Positions 1 through 7,149 are shown, numbered from the stretch's first letter. The stretch is DNA of 15,445 nt from Betaproteobacteria bacterium (GCA_009925965.1 RFPW01000034.1:1-15445); one strand, 5' to 3'. Notes: generated by a model not told the origin, from the letters alone. A program made the numbers and translations.

Positions 1-2
1 AA

Positions 3-257
3 CTACAGTATCTTCTTCGCAATACCAAGGGGAAAACGGTGGAGCGCCCACAACATTTGATCATGCGTGTGTCCCTTGCGCTATGGGGGTCCATTGATTT
101 GGAGCGCGCTTTTGAGACGTATGACCTGTTGAGTCAGAAATACTTCATTCATGCCACACCCACACTATACAATTCGGGAACCACAACTCCTCAGCTGTCA
201 TCATGCTTTCTACTCCAAATGTCTGATGATTCAATTCAGGGAATTTACAAGACGCTG
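3..257 (+). CDS. nrdA: Ribonucleoside-diphosphate reductase large subunit, internal fragment (chimeric join)
   Basis: The frame is open from the window edge. The fragment reads as an internal part of the class I ribonucleotide reductase alpha chain, which makes deoxyribonucleotides from ribonucleoside diphosphates. Recognisable blocks are VERPQHLIMRVSLAL, YFIHATPTLYNSGT and PQLSSCFLLQM, then DDSIQGIYKTL. The Cys of SSCFLL (codon 204-206) corresponds to an active-site redox cysteine of the family. The wording resembles the eukaryote/large DNA virus type of NrdA, which some bacteria also carry. Only about 85 of the usual 750-800 residues are present. After KTL the family should continue with a block like DCAQISK(A/S)AGGIG, but the frame switches to rubredoxin reductase. 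GC here is about 47%, against about 67% just downstream. The GTG at 39 is merely the first in-frame start in the window and not a believable gene start. Confidence 0.8.
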
Positions 258-272
258 GGCGATTGTGCTCAG
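255..272. other. Chimeric join with shared LGDCAQ coding block
   Basis: The six codons for L-G-D-C-A-Q fit both partners. Rubredoxin reductases have an ALGDCAQ-type FAD motif, and ribonucleotide reductases have a TLxDCAQ-type stretch at the same point. The switch between the two proteins therefore falls within a shared stretch of up to about 18 bases, with no change of frame. This is the pattern expected from a short-overlap assembly misjoin or from recombination at microhomology. The sequence alone cannot separate the two. Confidence 0.65.
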
Positions 273-584
273 GTCGATGGTCAGGTCTTGCCGTATGTCC
301 TGCCCCTCATGACGGGCGCGCGCGCGCTCGCGAAAACGCTCACGGGGGTGCCGACCGCTGTGGTCTATCCGGTGATGCCGGTCGCGGTTAAAACGCCGGC
401 TCTCCCCTTGAGCGTCGTGCCGGCACCGCAGGGCATCGACGGTGAGTGGAGCTATCTGGAACCCGAGGGTGGCCTCGAGGGCCATTTCAAGGATCGCGAG
501 GGACGTTTGCAGGGGTTTGTATTGGGGGGAGCGGCGACCGCCCGTAGGGCTGCCCTCGTGCGTGCAATGGGGCAGGTGGCCTAG
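258..584 (+). CDS. Rubredoxin reductase, C-terminal fragment only
   Basis: This is the C-terminal third of an FAD-dependent rubredoxin-NAD(+) reductase, which passes electrons from NADH to rubredoxin, for example for alkane hydroxylases. The sequence opens with the FAD-contacting LGDCAQ motif, followed by VLPYVLPLMTGARALAKTL. The C-terminal domain contains VVYPVMPVAVKTPALPL and GRLQGFVLGGAATARRAAL, and the frame stops at TAG 582-584. About 109 residues are present; full-length members have about 380-390. The two Rossmann-type FAD and NAD domains are absent because the upstream frame is ribonucleotide reductase. As read, this piece cannot be a working reductase. It is either the tail of an intact gene cut off by a wrong assembly join, or a real rearrangement remnant. 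Its composition matches the rest of the window, so this side belongs to the host chromosome. Confidence 0.8.
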   Translation, partial: GDCAQVDGQVLPYVLPLMTGARALAKTLTGVPTAVVYPVMPVAVKTPALPLSVVPAPQGIDGEWSYLEPEGGLEGHFKDREGRLQGFVLGGAATARRAALVRAMGQVA

Positions 585-591
585 CGCCGCG

Positions 592-620
592 GTGAAAATC
601 CGGCGGGCGAGCGCTATACT
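592..620 (+). promoter_or_regulatory. Possible sigma70-type promoter for the fmdB-DUF502-aspS cluster
   Basis: A GTGAAA hexamer at 592-597 (4 of 6 to TTGACA) lies 17 bases before TATACT at 615-620 (5 of 6 to TATAAT). It sits in the short gap between the rubredoxin reductase stop and the FmdB start, where a promoter would be expected. The predicted start point near 627 would leave a leader of about 30 bases. This is motif evidence only. Confidence 0.4.
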
Positions 621-655
621 TGAGTGTTTTTCGTTGTAGAAACTATCCTCTCCTC

Positions 656-1132
656 ATGCCGATCTACGCCTACCTTTGTGACGCTTGTGGCCACGAGCAT
701 GACACCTTGCAAAAGTTGTCCGACCCGGTCTTGACGGTTTGCCCCGCCTGTCATGCTGAACGCTATCGCCGCAAATTAACGGCAGCGGGATTCCAGCTCA
801 AGGGAACGGGTTGGTATGCCACGGATTTTCGCGACAGTGGCGCAAAGAAACCGGCCTCTGATTCGGAAAAAGGCGGCGCCGAGGGGCAGGGTAGTAAGGA
901 CGAGGCTTCGAAGGACGGTGCTTCGAAGGACAGTGCATCAGGTGGCGCGGCGGCTGGGAAGGAATCTGCCGGAGCGTCTACTGCCGGAACTTCGGCAGGA
1001 ACTTCGGCGGGTTCCGAGGCCGGCGGGTCTAAACCGGCCGCGGGCGCGACGGGTGGGGGCGGTGGATCGGGTTCAGGGAGCTCCACCACCGGAGCCAGCT
1101 CAGCGAGCGCGGCTGGTGGGTCGAAAGCGTGA
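656..1132 (+). CDS. FmdB-family zinc-ribbon protein with long low-complexity tail
   Basis: This small protein (158 aa) has an N-terminal FmdB/CxxC zinc ribbon: MPIYAYLCDACGHE (Cys8, Cys11) and VCPACHAERYRRKL (Cys29, Cys32), followed by FQLKGTGWYATDF. The four cysteines very likely bind one zinc. The family is called a putative regulatory protein, but its biochemical role is not established. The ATG at 656 is chosen because the family begins MPxYxYxCxxCG; the longer frame from 620 would add unconserved residues. Residues from about 62 onward are a disordered tail of Ala, Gly, Ser, Lys and Glu with internal short repeats, including DNA-level tandem copies at 905-934 and 986-1009. The stop overlaps the GTG start of the DUF502 gene by four bases, which suggests translational coupling. 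This pairing with DUF502 and aspS is common in proteobacteria. Confidence 0.88.
   Translation: MPIYAYLCDACGHEHDTLQKLSDPVLTVCPACHAERYRRKLTAAGFQLKGTGWYATDFRDSGAKKPASDSEKGGAEGQGSKDEASKDGASKDSASGGAAAGKESAGASTAGTSAGTSAGSEAGGSKPAAGATGGGGGSGSGSSTTGASSASAAGGSKA
905..934 (+). repeat. 15-bp tandem repeat in the FmdB tail
   Basis: Two adjacent 15-base copies (905-919 and 920-934, 14 of 15 identical) encode the A-S-K-D-G/S pattern of the disordered tail. A further partial A-S-K-D-like unit precedes them at the protein level. Confidence 0.7.
986..1009 (+). repeat. 12-bp tandem repeat in the FmdB tail
   Basis: Two adjacent 12-base copies (986-997 and 998-1009, 11 of 12 identical) encode a repeated G-T-S-A unit. 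The length is a multiple of three, so copy-number change would lengthen or shorten the tail without a frameshift. Confidence 0.7.
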
Positions 1133-1773
1133 ATAAACCGGTGCCAACCCCCATGAACCGACTGCGCAGTTACCTGGTGACCGGGTTGCTGATCTGGGTG
1201 CCTCTGGTCATCACCCTCTGGGTCTTGAATCTGATCGTGAGCACACTCGATCAGAGCTTGGCGCTGTTGCCGACCAGTTGGCAGCCCGAGCGCTTCACGG
1301 GACTTCGGATTCCAGGGGTTGGGGCCTTGCTCACCATCCTGGCGGTGTTGGTGACCGGCATGTTGACGGCTAACTTTCTTGGCCAGCGTCTGGTTCTGTT
1401 TTGGGAGGCGTTACTGGCCAGAATCCCGATTGTGCGCACGATCTATTCCAGCGTTAAGCAGGTCTCGGACACACTGCTATCGGACAGTGGGCAGGCATTT
1501 CGGAAGGCTCTTCTGGTCCAGTACCCGCGCGCCGGCTGTTGGACTATTGCCTTTCAGACGGGCGTTCCTGCGCCCGAAGTAGCCCGCCGGGCCGGTGACG
1601 GCATGGTGTCGGTTTATGTACCTACAACGCCTAATCCGACTTCGGGTTTTTTCCTGATGATGCCAATGTCGGATGTGATCGAACTCGATATGAGTGTCGA
1701 TGAAGCGCTCAAGTATGTCGTTTCCATGGGGGTTGTGGCGCCGGGCGTCAAACCTCCTCCGCGGTCGCGCTGA
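1129..1773 (+). CDS. DUF502 family inner-membrane protein
   Basis: This is a member of the DUF502 (COG2928) family, of unknown biochemical function (214 aa). Two hydrophobic segments are visible: about residues 14-37 (SYLVTGLLIWVPLVITLWVL) and about 61-85 (VGALLTILAVLVTGMLTANFLG). A conserved cytoplasmic-type region follows: ARIPIVRTIYSSVKQVSDTL, then VSVYVPTTPNPTSGFFLMMP and VDEALKYVVSMG. The motif PTTPNPTSGF is the family hallmark. The GTG at 1129 overlaps the FmdB stop as GTGA. A start at ATG 1153 (MNRLRSYLVTG) matches typical family N-termini equally well, so the first eight residues are uncertain. The gene sits directly upstream of aspS, a conserved arrangement that probably reflects co-transcription. 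No catalytic residues can be assigned. Confidence 0.92.
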   Translation: MNKPVPTPMNRLRSYLVTGLLIWVPLVITLWVLNLIVSTLDQSLALLPTSWQPERFTGLRIPGVGALLTILAVLVTGMLTANFLGQRLVLFWEALLARIPIVRTIYSSVKQVSDTLLSDSGQAFRKALLVQYPRAGCWTIAFQTGVPAPEVARRAGDGMVSVYVPTTPNPTSGFFLMMPMSDVIELDMSVDEALKYVVSMGVVAPGVKPPPRSR

Positions 1774-1809
1774 CCGCGCGCTTCTTACCTTTTTACCAAG
1801 TTGTCTGCC

Positions 1810-3621
1810 ATGAGCGCACCGTCTTTCGGCCGCACCTGCTATGCCGGTGATGTTTCGGCCCAGCATTTGGATCAAACTGTCACGCTGTTTGGCTGGGTCC
1901 AGCGTCGGCGCGATCATGGTGGCGTGATCTTTATTGATTTGCGTGATCGCGAAGGCATCGTCCAGGTGGTTTGTGACCCCGATCGCGAGTCGGTATTTGC
2001 CACCGCCGAACGGATTCGAAATGAATTTTGCCTGCGCATGACCGGTCGGGTTCGTGGCCGCCCCGAGGGGACGATCAACCCGAACCTCGGCAGTGGCGAG
2101 GTCGAGATTCTCTGTCACGAATTGGAGATTCTGAACCCGTCGGTGACGCCACCGTTTCAACTCGATGACGACAATCTGTCCGAAACGACCCGGTTGACCC
2201 ATCGGGTCCTGGACCTGCGCCGACCGCCGATGCAGCGCAATCTGATCTTGCGCTACCGCGTGGCCATGGAAGTGCGGCGCTACCTCGACGCTCAGGGATT
2301 TTTGGACATCGAAACACCGATGCTCACCAAGAGCACGCCGGAGGGAGCTCGCGACTACCTCGTCCCGTCGCGGGTCCACGCCGGGCAGTTTTTTGCGCTC
2401 CCGCAGTCCCCGCAACTCTTCAAACAGTTACTGATGGTGGCGGGGTTTGACCGCTACTACCAAATCACCAAATGTTTTCGCGACGAGGATCTGCGAGCGG
2501 ATCGGCAGCCCGAATTTACTCAGATCGACTGCGAAACTTCGTTTCTGACCGAGCAGCAGATTCGTGATTTGTTTGAGGACATGATCCGACATGTCTTCGA
2601 GCAGGCCATTGCGGTGAGCTTACCCAAGCCATTCCCGGTCATGACCTACTCGGAGGCCATTCGCCGTTTTGGGAGTGATAAGCCCGATCTTCGGGTCAAG
2701 CTCGAACTCACCGACCTCACCGATGCGTTGGGGGATGTGGAGTTCAAGGTCTTTGCCGACGCGGCCCATCTCAAGGGTGGTCGGGTGGCGGCGCTGCGTG
2801 TACCGGGCGGGGCCAAGATCTCACGCAGTGAAATTGATCAGTACGGACAATTCGTCGCGATTTATGGGGCGGCCGGACTGGCCTGGATCAAAGTCAACGA
2901 AGTGGCCAAGGGACGCGCCGGCCTGCAGTCGCCGATTGTCAAGAATCTCCATGACGCGGCGATCGCCGCTGTTCTTGAGCGCACCGGTGCGCAGGACGGC
3001 GATATTGTCTTTTTTGGGGCTGATCGGGCGAAGGTGGTTGCCGATTCGCTCGGGGCGTTACGCCAGAAAATCGGCCATTCAGAGTTCGGCCGTCAGAACG
3101 GACTGCTCGATGCGGCGCCTTGGAAACCGCTCTGGGTGGTTGATTTCCCGATGTTCGAGCATGACGAAGAGGGTCAACGCTGGGTCGCCGTCCACCACCC
3201 GTTCACGGCTCCCAAGGACGGTCATGAAGACTTGATGGAAACCGACCCCGGCGCGTGTATCGCCAAGGCTTATGACATGGTCTTGAACGGCTGGGAGATC
3301 GGTGGCGGTTCGGTCCGAATTCATCGCGAAGAGGTCCAGAGTAAGGTCTTCCGCGCGCTCAATCTTCAGGCTGAAGAGGCCCGCGCCAAGTTTGGCTTTC
3401 TCCTCGATGCGCTGCAATATGGGGCTCCTCCGCATGGTGGGATCGCGTTTGGGTTGGATCGGATCGTCACGATGATGGCGGGTGCCGATTCGATTCGGGA
3501 CGTGATCGCGTTCCCGAAAACGCAGCGTGCGCAATGTTTGCTCACCCAGGCCCCAAGTCTGGTCGACGAGAAGCAGTTGAGAGAATTGCACATCCGGGTG
3601 CGTGCCTCGGACCGCCCTTGA
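1810..3621 (+). CDS. aspS: Aspartyl-tRNA synthetase, probably non-discriminating (Asp/Asn)
   Basis: This class II bacterial-type AspRS (603 aa from ATG 1810) charges tRNA(Asp) with aspartate in the cytoplasm. The N-terminal OB-fold anticodon domain contains LFGWVQRRRDHGGVIFIDLR. The catalytic core has motif 1 around DAQGFLDIETPMLTKSTPEG, motif 2 FRDEDLRADRQPEFTQID and motif 3 GIAFGLDRIVTMM. The bacterial GAD insertion lies between motifs 2 and 3. His36 (RRRDHGG) and Gly87 (RPEGTIN) match the residue pair that marks relaxed AspRS enzymes such as that of Pseudomonas aeruginosa; E. coli has Leu and Lys at these places. I infer that it also forms Asp-tRNA(Asn), which GatCAB would convert. A TTG at 1801 would add three residues, but ATG fits the family. 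No clear Shine-Dalgarno sequence is seen. Its stop overlaps the nudB start. Confidence 0.97.
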   Translation: MSAPSFGRTCYAGDVSAQHLDQTVTLFGWVQRRRDHGGVIFIDLRDREGIVQVVCDPDRESVFATAERIRNEFCLRMTGRVRGRPEGTINPNLGSGEVEILCHELEILNPSVTPPFQLDDDNLSETTRLTHRVLDLRRPPMQRNLILRYRVAMEVRRYLDAQGFLDIETPMLTKSTPEGARDYLVPSRVHAGQFFALPQSPQLFKQLLMVAGFDRYYQITKCFRDEDLRADRQPEFTQIDCETSFLTEQQIRDLFEDMIRHVFEQAIAVSLPKPFPVMTYSEAIRRFGSDKPDLRVKLELTDLTDALGDVEFKVFADAAHLKGGRVAALRVPGGAKISRSEIDQYGQFVAIYGAAGLAWIKVNEVAKGRAGLQSPIVKNLHDAAIAAVLERTGAQDGDIVFFGADRAKVVADSLGALRQKIGHSEFGRQNGLLDAAPWKPLWVVDFPMFEHDEEGQRWVAVHHPFTAPKDGHEDLMETDPGACIAKAYDMVLNGWEIGGGSVRIHREEVQSKVFRALNLQAEEARAKFGFLLDALQYGAPPHGGIAFGLDRIVTMMAGADSIRDVIAFPKTQRAQCLLTQAPSLVDEKQLRELHIRVRASDRP

Positions 3622-4070
3622 GCGGCAACAAGATCCCGGAGTCCGTGCTGGTCGTGATCTACACGGCACAGCTGGATGTGCTGATTTTGGAGCGAGCCGA
3701 CCGTCCCGGTTTTTGGCAATCGGTGACTGGCAGTAAGGACGCGGTGGACGAGCCGCTCATGCTCACAGCTCGGCGTGAGTTGGCTGAAGAAACGGGCTTC
3801 GAGCCCGATGTGATCGCTGGATCCGTCTTGACCGATTGGCGCGAGCACAATCGTTATGAAATCTATCCACATTGGCGTCATCGTTATGCGCCCGGGGTCA
3901 CTCAGAACGTCGAGCATGCGTTTGGTTTCTGTCTGCCCGACATTCAAGTGCCGACGCTGTCGGCGCGCGAGCATCTGGGCTTTCTCTGGTTGCCCTGGCG
4001 CGAGGCGGCTCAGCGCTGTTTTTCGATGACCAACGTCGCCGCAATCGAATCCTTGCCCCGCCGCCGATGA
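3618..4070 (+). CDS. nudB: Dihydroneopterin triphosphate pyrophosphohydrolase NudB (Nudix)
   Basis: This Nudix hydrolase (150 aa, the same length as E. coli NudB) removes pyrophosphate from dihydroneopterin triphosphate, an early step of folate synthesis. The sequence has VLVVIYTAQLDVLILERAD, then FWQSVTGSKDAVDEP, and the Nudix box ending ARRELAEETGF with its metal-binding glutamates. There are six rather than five residues between the box Gly and the first Glu. HWRHRYAPGVTQNVEHAF is the NudB-specific block, which separates it from general MutT proteins. The start is taken as TTG 3618, which overlaps the aspS stop as TTGA. No ATG or GTG lies between the last upstream in-frame codons and the conserved core. 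The aspS-nudB neighbourhood is common in beta- and gammaproteobacteria. Confidence 0.93.
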   Translation: MSGNKIPESVLVVIYTAQLDVLILERADRPGFWQSVTGSKDAVDEPLMLTARRELAEETGFEPDVIAGSVLTDWREHNRYEIYPHWRHRYAPGVTQNVEHAFGFCLPDIQVPTLSAREHLGFLWLPWREAAQRCFSMTNVAAIESLPRRR

Positions 4071-4095
4071 TCGCCTTCTGAATTCGCGCTAAAAC

Positions 4096-4905
4096 TTGTC
4101 ACGATCTTTGCCTGGATCATTGCTCCCGCTGCGGGTTGCCACCTACAACATTCACAAGGGCGTGGCGGCGGAGCTGTTTGGATTTCGGCGGGCTGCGACC
4201 TTGCATGAGTTGCGCCGACGCTTGCATGAGCTCAAGGCCGACCTGATTTTTTTGCAGGAGGTTCAGGGTCGTCACGACCGTCACGCCCGCCACATCAAAC
4301 ATTGGCCGAGCGAGAGTCAGGAGGTTTTTCTGTCCCATGGCCCGCAGCTCCGACCGGTGTTCGAGTCCGCTTACGGGCGCAACGCCAATTATCTGCATGG
4401 CCATCATGGCAACGCGTTTCTGTCGCGATTTCCGATCTTGCGCCGCGACCATCTCGATGTATCTGACCATGTGCTGGAGCGTCGGGGGGTACTCCATTGC
4501 GTGGTCGGGATCGACGGGGTCGAAGTGCATTGTTTTGTGATCCACCTCGGTCTACTTGGGTCGAGCCGAGAGCGTCAGGTCGCCGCATTGATTAGCTGGA
4601 TTCGTGATGTGGTTCCCACGTCAGGGCCGCTCCTGATCGCGGGCGACTTCAATGACTGGCGACACCGTCTGAGCGACACCCTACGCCAGGCGCTCGACGT
4701 TCATGAGTGCTGGTCAACGTCGCAAGCCGGTTCGCGCGCCGCGAGAACGTTCCCCAGTCTCTTTCCCTGGTTGCAGCTTGACCGGATTTATCAGCGCGGA
4801 TTTGCGGTCGAACAGGTCAAGGTTCTGCAGGGTTCTGCGTGGTCGCGGCTATCTGATCATGCACCGCTGGTGGCCGATCTTCGGCTTCTGGCGGGGGTCC
4901 CTTAG
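4096..4905 (+). CDS. YbhP-like endonuclease/exonuclease/phosphatase family protein
   Basis: This is a member of the metal-dependent EEP fold (269 aa as drawn). Catalytic motifs are in order: ATYNIHKG (Asn18), FLQEVQ (Glu55), IAGDFNDW (Asp184, Asn186) and LSDHAPLVADL (Asp254, His255). Substrates in this superfamily range from DNA to phospholipids and inositol phosphates, so the exact target is unknown. E. coli YbhP sits immediately before ClsB (YbhO), and this gene likewise precedes clsB, which supports the YbhP assignment and hints at a lipid or membrane role. No ATG or GTG precedes the conserved core. TTG 4096 gives the full frame and TTG 4120 is an alternative that loses eight residues. Neither has a strong ribosome binding site. 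Confidence 0.9.
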   Translation: MSRSLPGSLLPLRVATYNIHKGVAAELFGFRRAATLHELRRRLHELKADLIFLQEVQGRHDRHARHIKHWPSESQEVFLSHGPQLRPVFESAYGRNANYLHGHHGNAFLSRFPILRRDHLDVSDHVLERRGVLHCVVGIDGVEVHCFVIHLGLLGSSRERQVAALISWIRDVVPTSGPLLIAGDFNDWRHRLSDTLRQALDVHECWSTSQAGSRAARTFPSLFPWLQLDRIYQRGFAVEQVKVLQGSAWSRLSDHAPLVADLRLLAGVP

Positions 4906-4974
4906 CGCGAAGCCCGGGGCCCTCCGAAGCCGATGCGAGATCTGGCTCCTCATTCTCCTCACCCTCCTCATTGG

Positions 4975-6217
4975 ATGACGCCCCTGCGTCCCCGCCTGGT
5001 GGCTGGCAATGAAGTCACCCTGCTGCAAAACGGGGCCGAGTATTTTCCGGCGCTTGAGCGCGCGATGCTCGACGCGAAGCACACTGTCTTTCTGGAAACC
5101 TATTTGTTCGAGGCCGACCCGAGTGGCTGGCGGATTGCCCGCGCCATGGCTGCGGCCGCTGGCCGGGGGGTCGCTGTTCATCTGATTATTGACGGCTTTG
5201 GCTGTGCCGCATTTGATCCGGCGTTAGGCCAGCACCTGCAGGGTGCGGGGGGTGCGAATCGAGATTTTTCGTCCCGAGAACCGAGCGCTACTTTGGAGCC
5301 GTAAGCGTCTTCGACGGATGCACCGTAAGCTCGCCGTCATCGATGGCGAGATCGCTTTTGTCGGTGGCATCAACGTGATTGACGATCAGATCGATCCGAA
5401 TCACGGCGCTCTGGCAGCACCGCGCGCCGATTTTGCGGTTCAGTTGCGGGGCCCGATCGTTGCCAGTGTGCACTTGGCGGCCTGGCGGCTTTGGTGGCAG
5501 CTGACGATGACGAACGTGCCATTTCGGATGCGGATGCGGATGGGCTCGCGACATGGGCCGGAGCGCCGCCGCTCGCCGCTGTCCAGGATGCCGGATCCGC
5601 CCGGCCCAGCGCCGGCGGTCGCCGGCCGGCTGAGAGCCATGCTGGTGTTACGCGACAATCTGCGGCTGCGGCACGCGATTGAGCGCGCCTATCTGCGGGC
5701 GATTGGGCACGCCCGCCACGACATTTTGATCGCTTGTGCCTATTTTGTGCCAGGGCTGCGCTTTCGGCGTGCGCTGCGGTCGGCCGCCCGTCGCGGGGTC
5801 CGGGTGCGCTTGCTGTTGCAGGGACGCGAGGAATACCGGCTGCCGCATTGGGCCCAACAGGCGATGTATCAGGAGTTTCTCAGTGCAGGGATTGAAATTG
5901 TCGAGTATCAACCTAGTTTTTTGCACGCCAAGGCGGCAGTGATCGACGACTGGGCAACAGTGGGATCTTCGAATATCGACCCGTTTTCGCTGCTGTTAGC
6001 GCGTGAGGCGAACATCGTGGTGATCAACGCGGAGTTTGCTCAGGTCTTGCGCAGTGCGATTGAACGCTTGATTGAGCATGGCGGACGCCCCTTGGTGCCC
6101 ACGCTGCATGCCCGCCGGGGGCTCGCCGCCCGCTGCTTGCAAGGGCTTGCTTTTGGGCTTTTGCGGGCCATGGTTGCCATTTCGGGTCACGGGGCAGGCG
6201 ATCGTGTCAGATTTTAA
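4975..6217 (+). pseudogene. clsB: Cardiolipin synthase ClsB (phospholipase D family), frame broken by one base
   Basis: ClsB makes cardiolipin at the inner membrane; E. coli ClsB can join phosphatidylglycerol units. The protein is read in two frames. 4975 to about 5250 gives VAGNEVTLLQNGAEYFPALE, HTVFLETYLFE and VAVHLIIDGFG. From about 5252 to 6217 a second frame gives VRIEIFRPENRALLWSRKRL onward. Both HKD motifs lie in the second frame: MHRKLAVID (His 5320, Lys 5326, Asp 5341) and LHAKAAVID (His 5924, Lys 5930, Asp 5945), each followed by a GG/GS-N block. Five Gs instead of six at 5247-5252 would give an uninterrupted A-G-V-R-I-E reading of about 413 residues, a normal length. Everything after the break is well conserved, so a sequencing error or a very recent mutation is more likely than an old pseudogene. 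ATG 4975 fits the family; ATG 4933 is possible. The end overlaps the DUF429 start by 14 bases. Confidence 0.9.
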
Positions 6218-7079
6218 GCACAGCACCTTTAAGTACAGCACCGACTGGACCCTCGTGGGCGTGGATTTCACCAGCGCGCCCTCGCGACGCAAGCCCATCA
6301 CCGTGGCCCGAGGTGTCCTTGATTCCCCGCTCTCAGCCGGGCCCGGGGGTGCGATCCGCGTCCTTGAGGTGGAGCGCTGCCCGGATTGGGCGGCGTTCGA
6401 TGGGCAACTGAATCGGCCCGGACCCTGGGTGGGCGCGTTTGATCTCCCCTTTGGGCTGCCGCGCACACTGGTGCAGACCCTGGGTTGGCCTGAAAACTGG
6501 CGCGAGATGATTGACCTGTACACCCAGCTTTCACGCGATGAGATTCGGGCGCGCTTTCGGTCCTTTTGTGCCGATCGCCCCGTCGGGCATCGGTTCGCGC
6601 ACCGGGCCACCGATGGACCTGCCCGATCAAGTCCTTCGATGAAGTGGGTTAACCCGCCGGTGGCGTTCATGCTGCATGCGGGGGTACCGCGCCTCCTGGC
6701 CGCGGGCGTGACGCTACCTGGATTGCAGGCTGGCGACCCGGATCGGATCGCCCTCGAAGCCTACCCGGCGCTGGTCGCACGTGCGTGTGTGGGTAAGCAG
6801 TCGTATAAGAGCGATGCCGCTCAGGGGGCGACCGGGCCCCGGCGGGCCGCTCGTGAAGCGATCCTGGAGTCGTTGGAGCGCGGCGCTTACGGTTTTGACG
6901 GCCGCCCCGTTATCTTGCCTCTGGGGATGCGCGAGCAACTGGTTGACGAGCCCGGCGCTGATCGGCTCGATGCTGTCCTGGCTTTGGTACTGGCCGCCTG
7001 GGCCCTGACCCGCCGGGCGACGAATTGGGGTTTGCCCTCCGACATGGACCCGCTCGAAGGATGGATTGTCGGCGCCTGA
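6204..7079 (+). CDS. DUF429 domain protein (RNase H-like fold)
   Basis: This DUF429-family protein (291 aa) has no established function. The N-terminus carries the family signature LVGVDFTSAPSRRKPI (GVDFTSAP at residues 19-26), followed by WVGAFDLPFGLPR (Asp80) and near the C-terminus DRLDAVLALVLAAWA (Asp256). The spaced acidic residues Asp21, Asp80 and Asp256 fit the RNase H/actin-like fold proposed for DUF429, suggesting a nuclease or phosphotransferase; this is inference. The GTG at 6204 is chosen because it lies just before the signature and overlaps clsB by 14 bases. The longer open frame back to 6072 lies inside clsB and codes for unconserved sequence. It appears to be the last gene of the aspS-clsB run, since a promoter region for tetR follows. 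Confidence 0.85.
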   Translation: MSDFKHSTFKYSTDWTLVGVDFTSAPSRRKPITVARGVLDSPLSAGPGGAIRVLEVERCPDWAAFDGQLNRPGPWVGAFDLPFGLPRTLVQTLGWPENWREMIDLYTQLSRDEIRARFRSFCADRPVGHRFAHRATDGPARSSPSMKWVNPPVAFMLHAGVPRLLAAGVTLPGLQAGDPDRIALEAYPALVARACVGKQSYKSDAAQGATGPRRAAREAILESLERGAYGFDGRPVILPLGMREQLVDEPGADRLDAVLALVLAAWALTRRATNWGLPSDMDPLEGWIVGA

Positions 7080-7120
7080 GGGGCTCAACCACGGATTGGT
7101 TCGCCGTCGATTGGCTGGGC

Positions 7121-7149
7121 TTGACAGCACGGCAAATTTCGAAAATAGT
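7121..7149 (+). promoter_or_regulatory. Sigma70-type promoter of tetR and probably the beta-oxidation genes
   Basis: A perfect TTGACA at 7121-7126 is followed after exactly 17 bases by AATAGT at 7144-7149 (4 of 6 to TATAAT). It lies in the only gap of any size (131 bases) before tetR. The predicted start point is near 7155-7157, inside the palindrome at 7149-7162. Confidence 0.65.

Noticed and set aside
763..1089. Pro-rich open frame on the - strand opposite fmdB
   Set aside because: The Pro/Ala richness is the mirror of the Gly/Ser/Ala-coding tail of fmdB; nothing supports it as a gene.
1477..2415. 312-codon open frame on the - strand across DUF502 and aspS
   Set aside because: It lies antisense to two well conserved genes, shows no recognisable motif, and its composition is that of a reverse-frame shadow in GC-rich DNA.
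5525..5542. Three copies of CGGATG in clsB
   Set aside because: Short repeat in the variable loop between the two HKD domains, coding Arg-Met three times; no sign of function beyond coding.
6072..6203. 5' extension of the DUF429 frame
   Set aside because: It overlaps the conserved end of clsB, and its residues are not like the DUF429 N-terminus; GTG 6204 is the better start.
7077..7087. TGAG-GGG-CTCA at the end of DUF429 as a terminator
   Set aside because: A four-base stem with no T run is not a credible intrinsic terminator.
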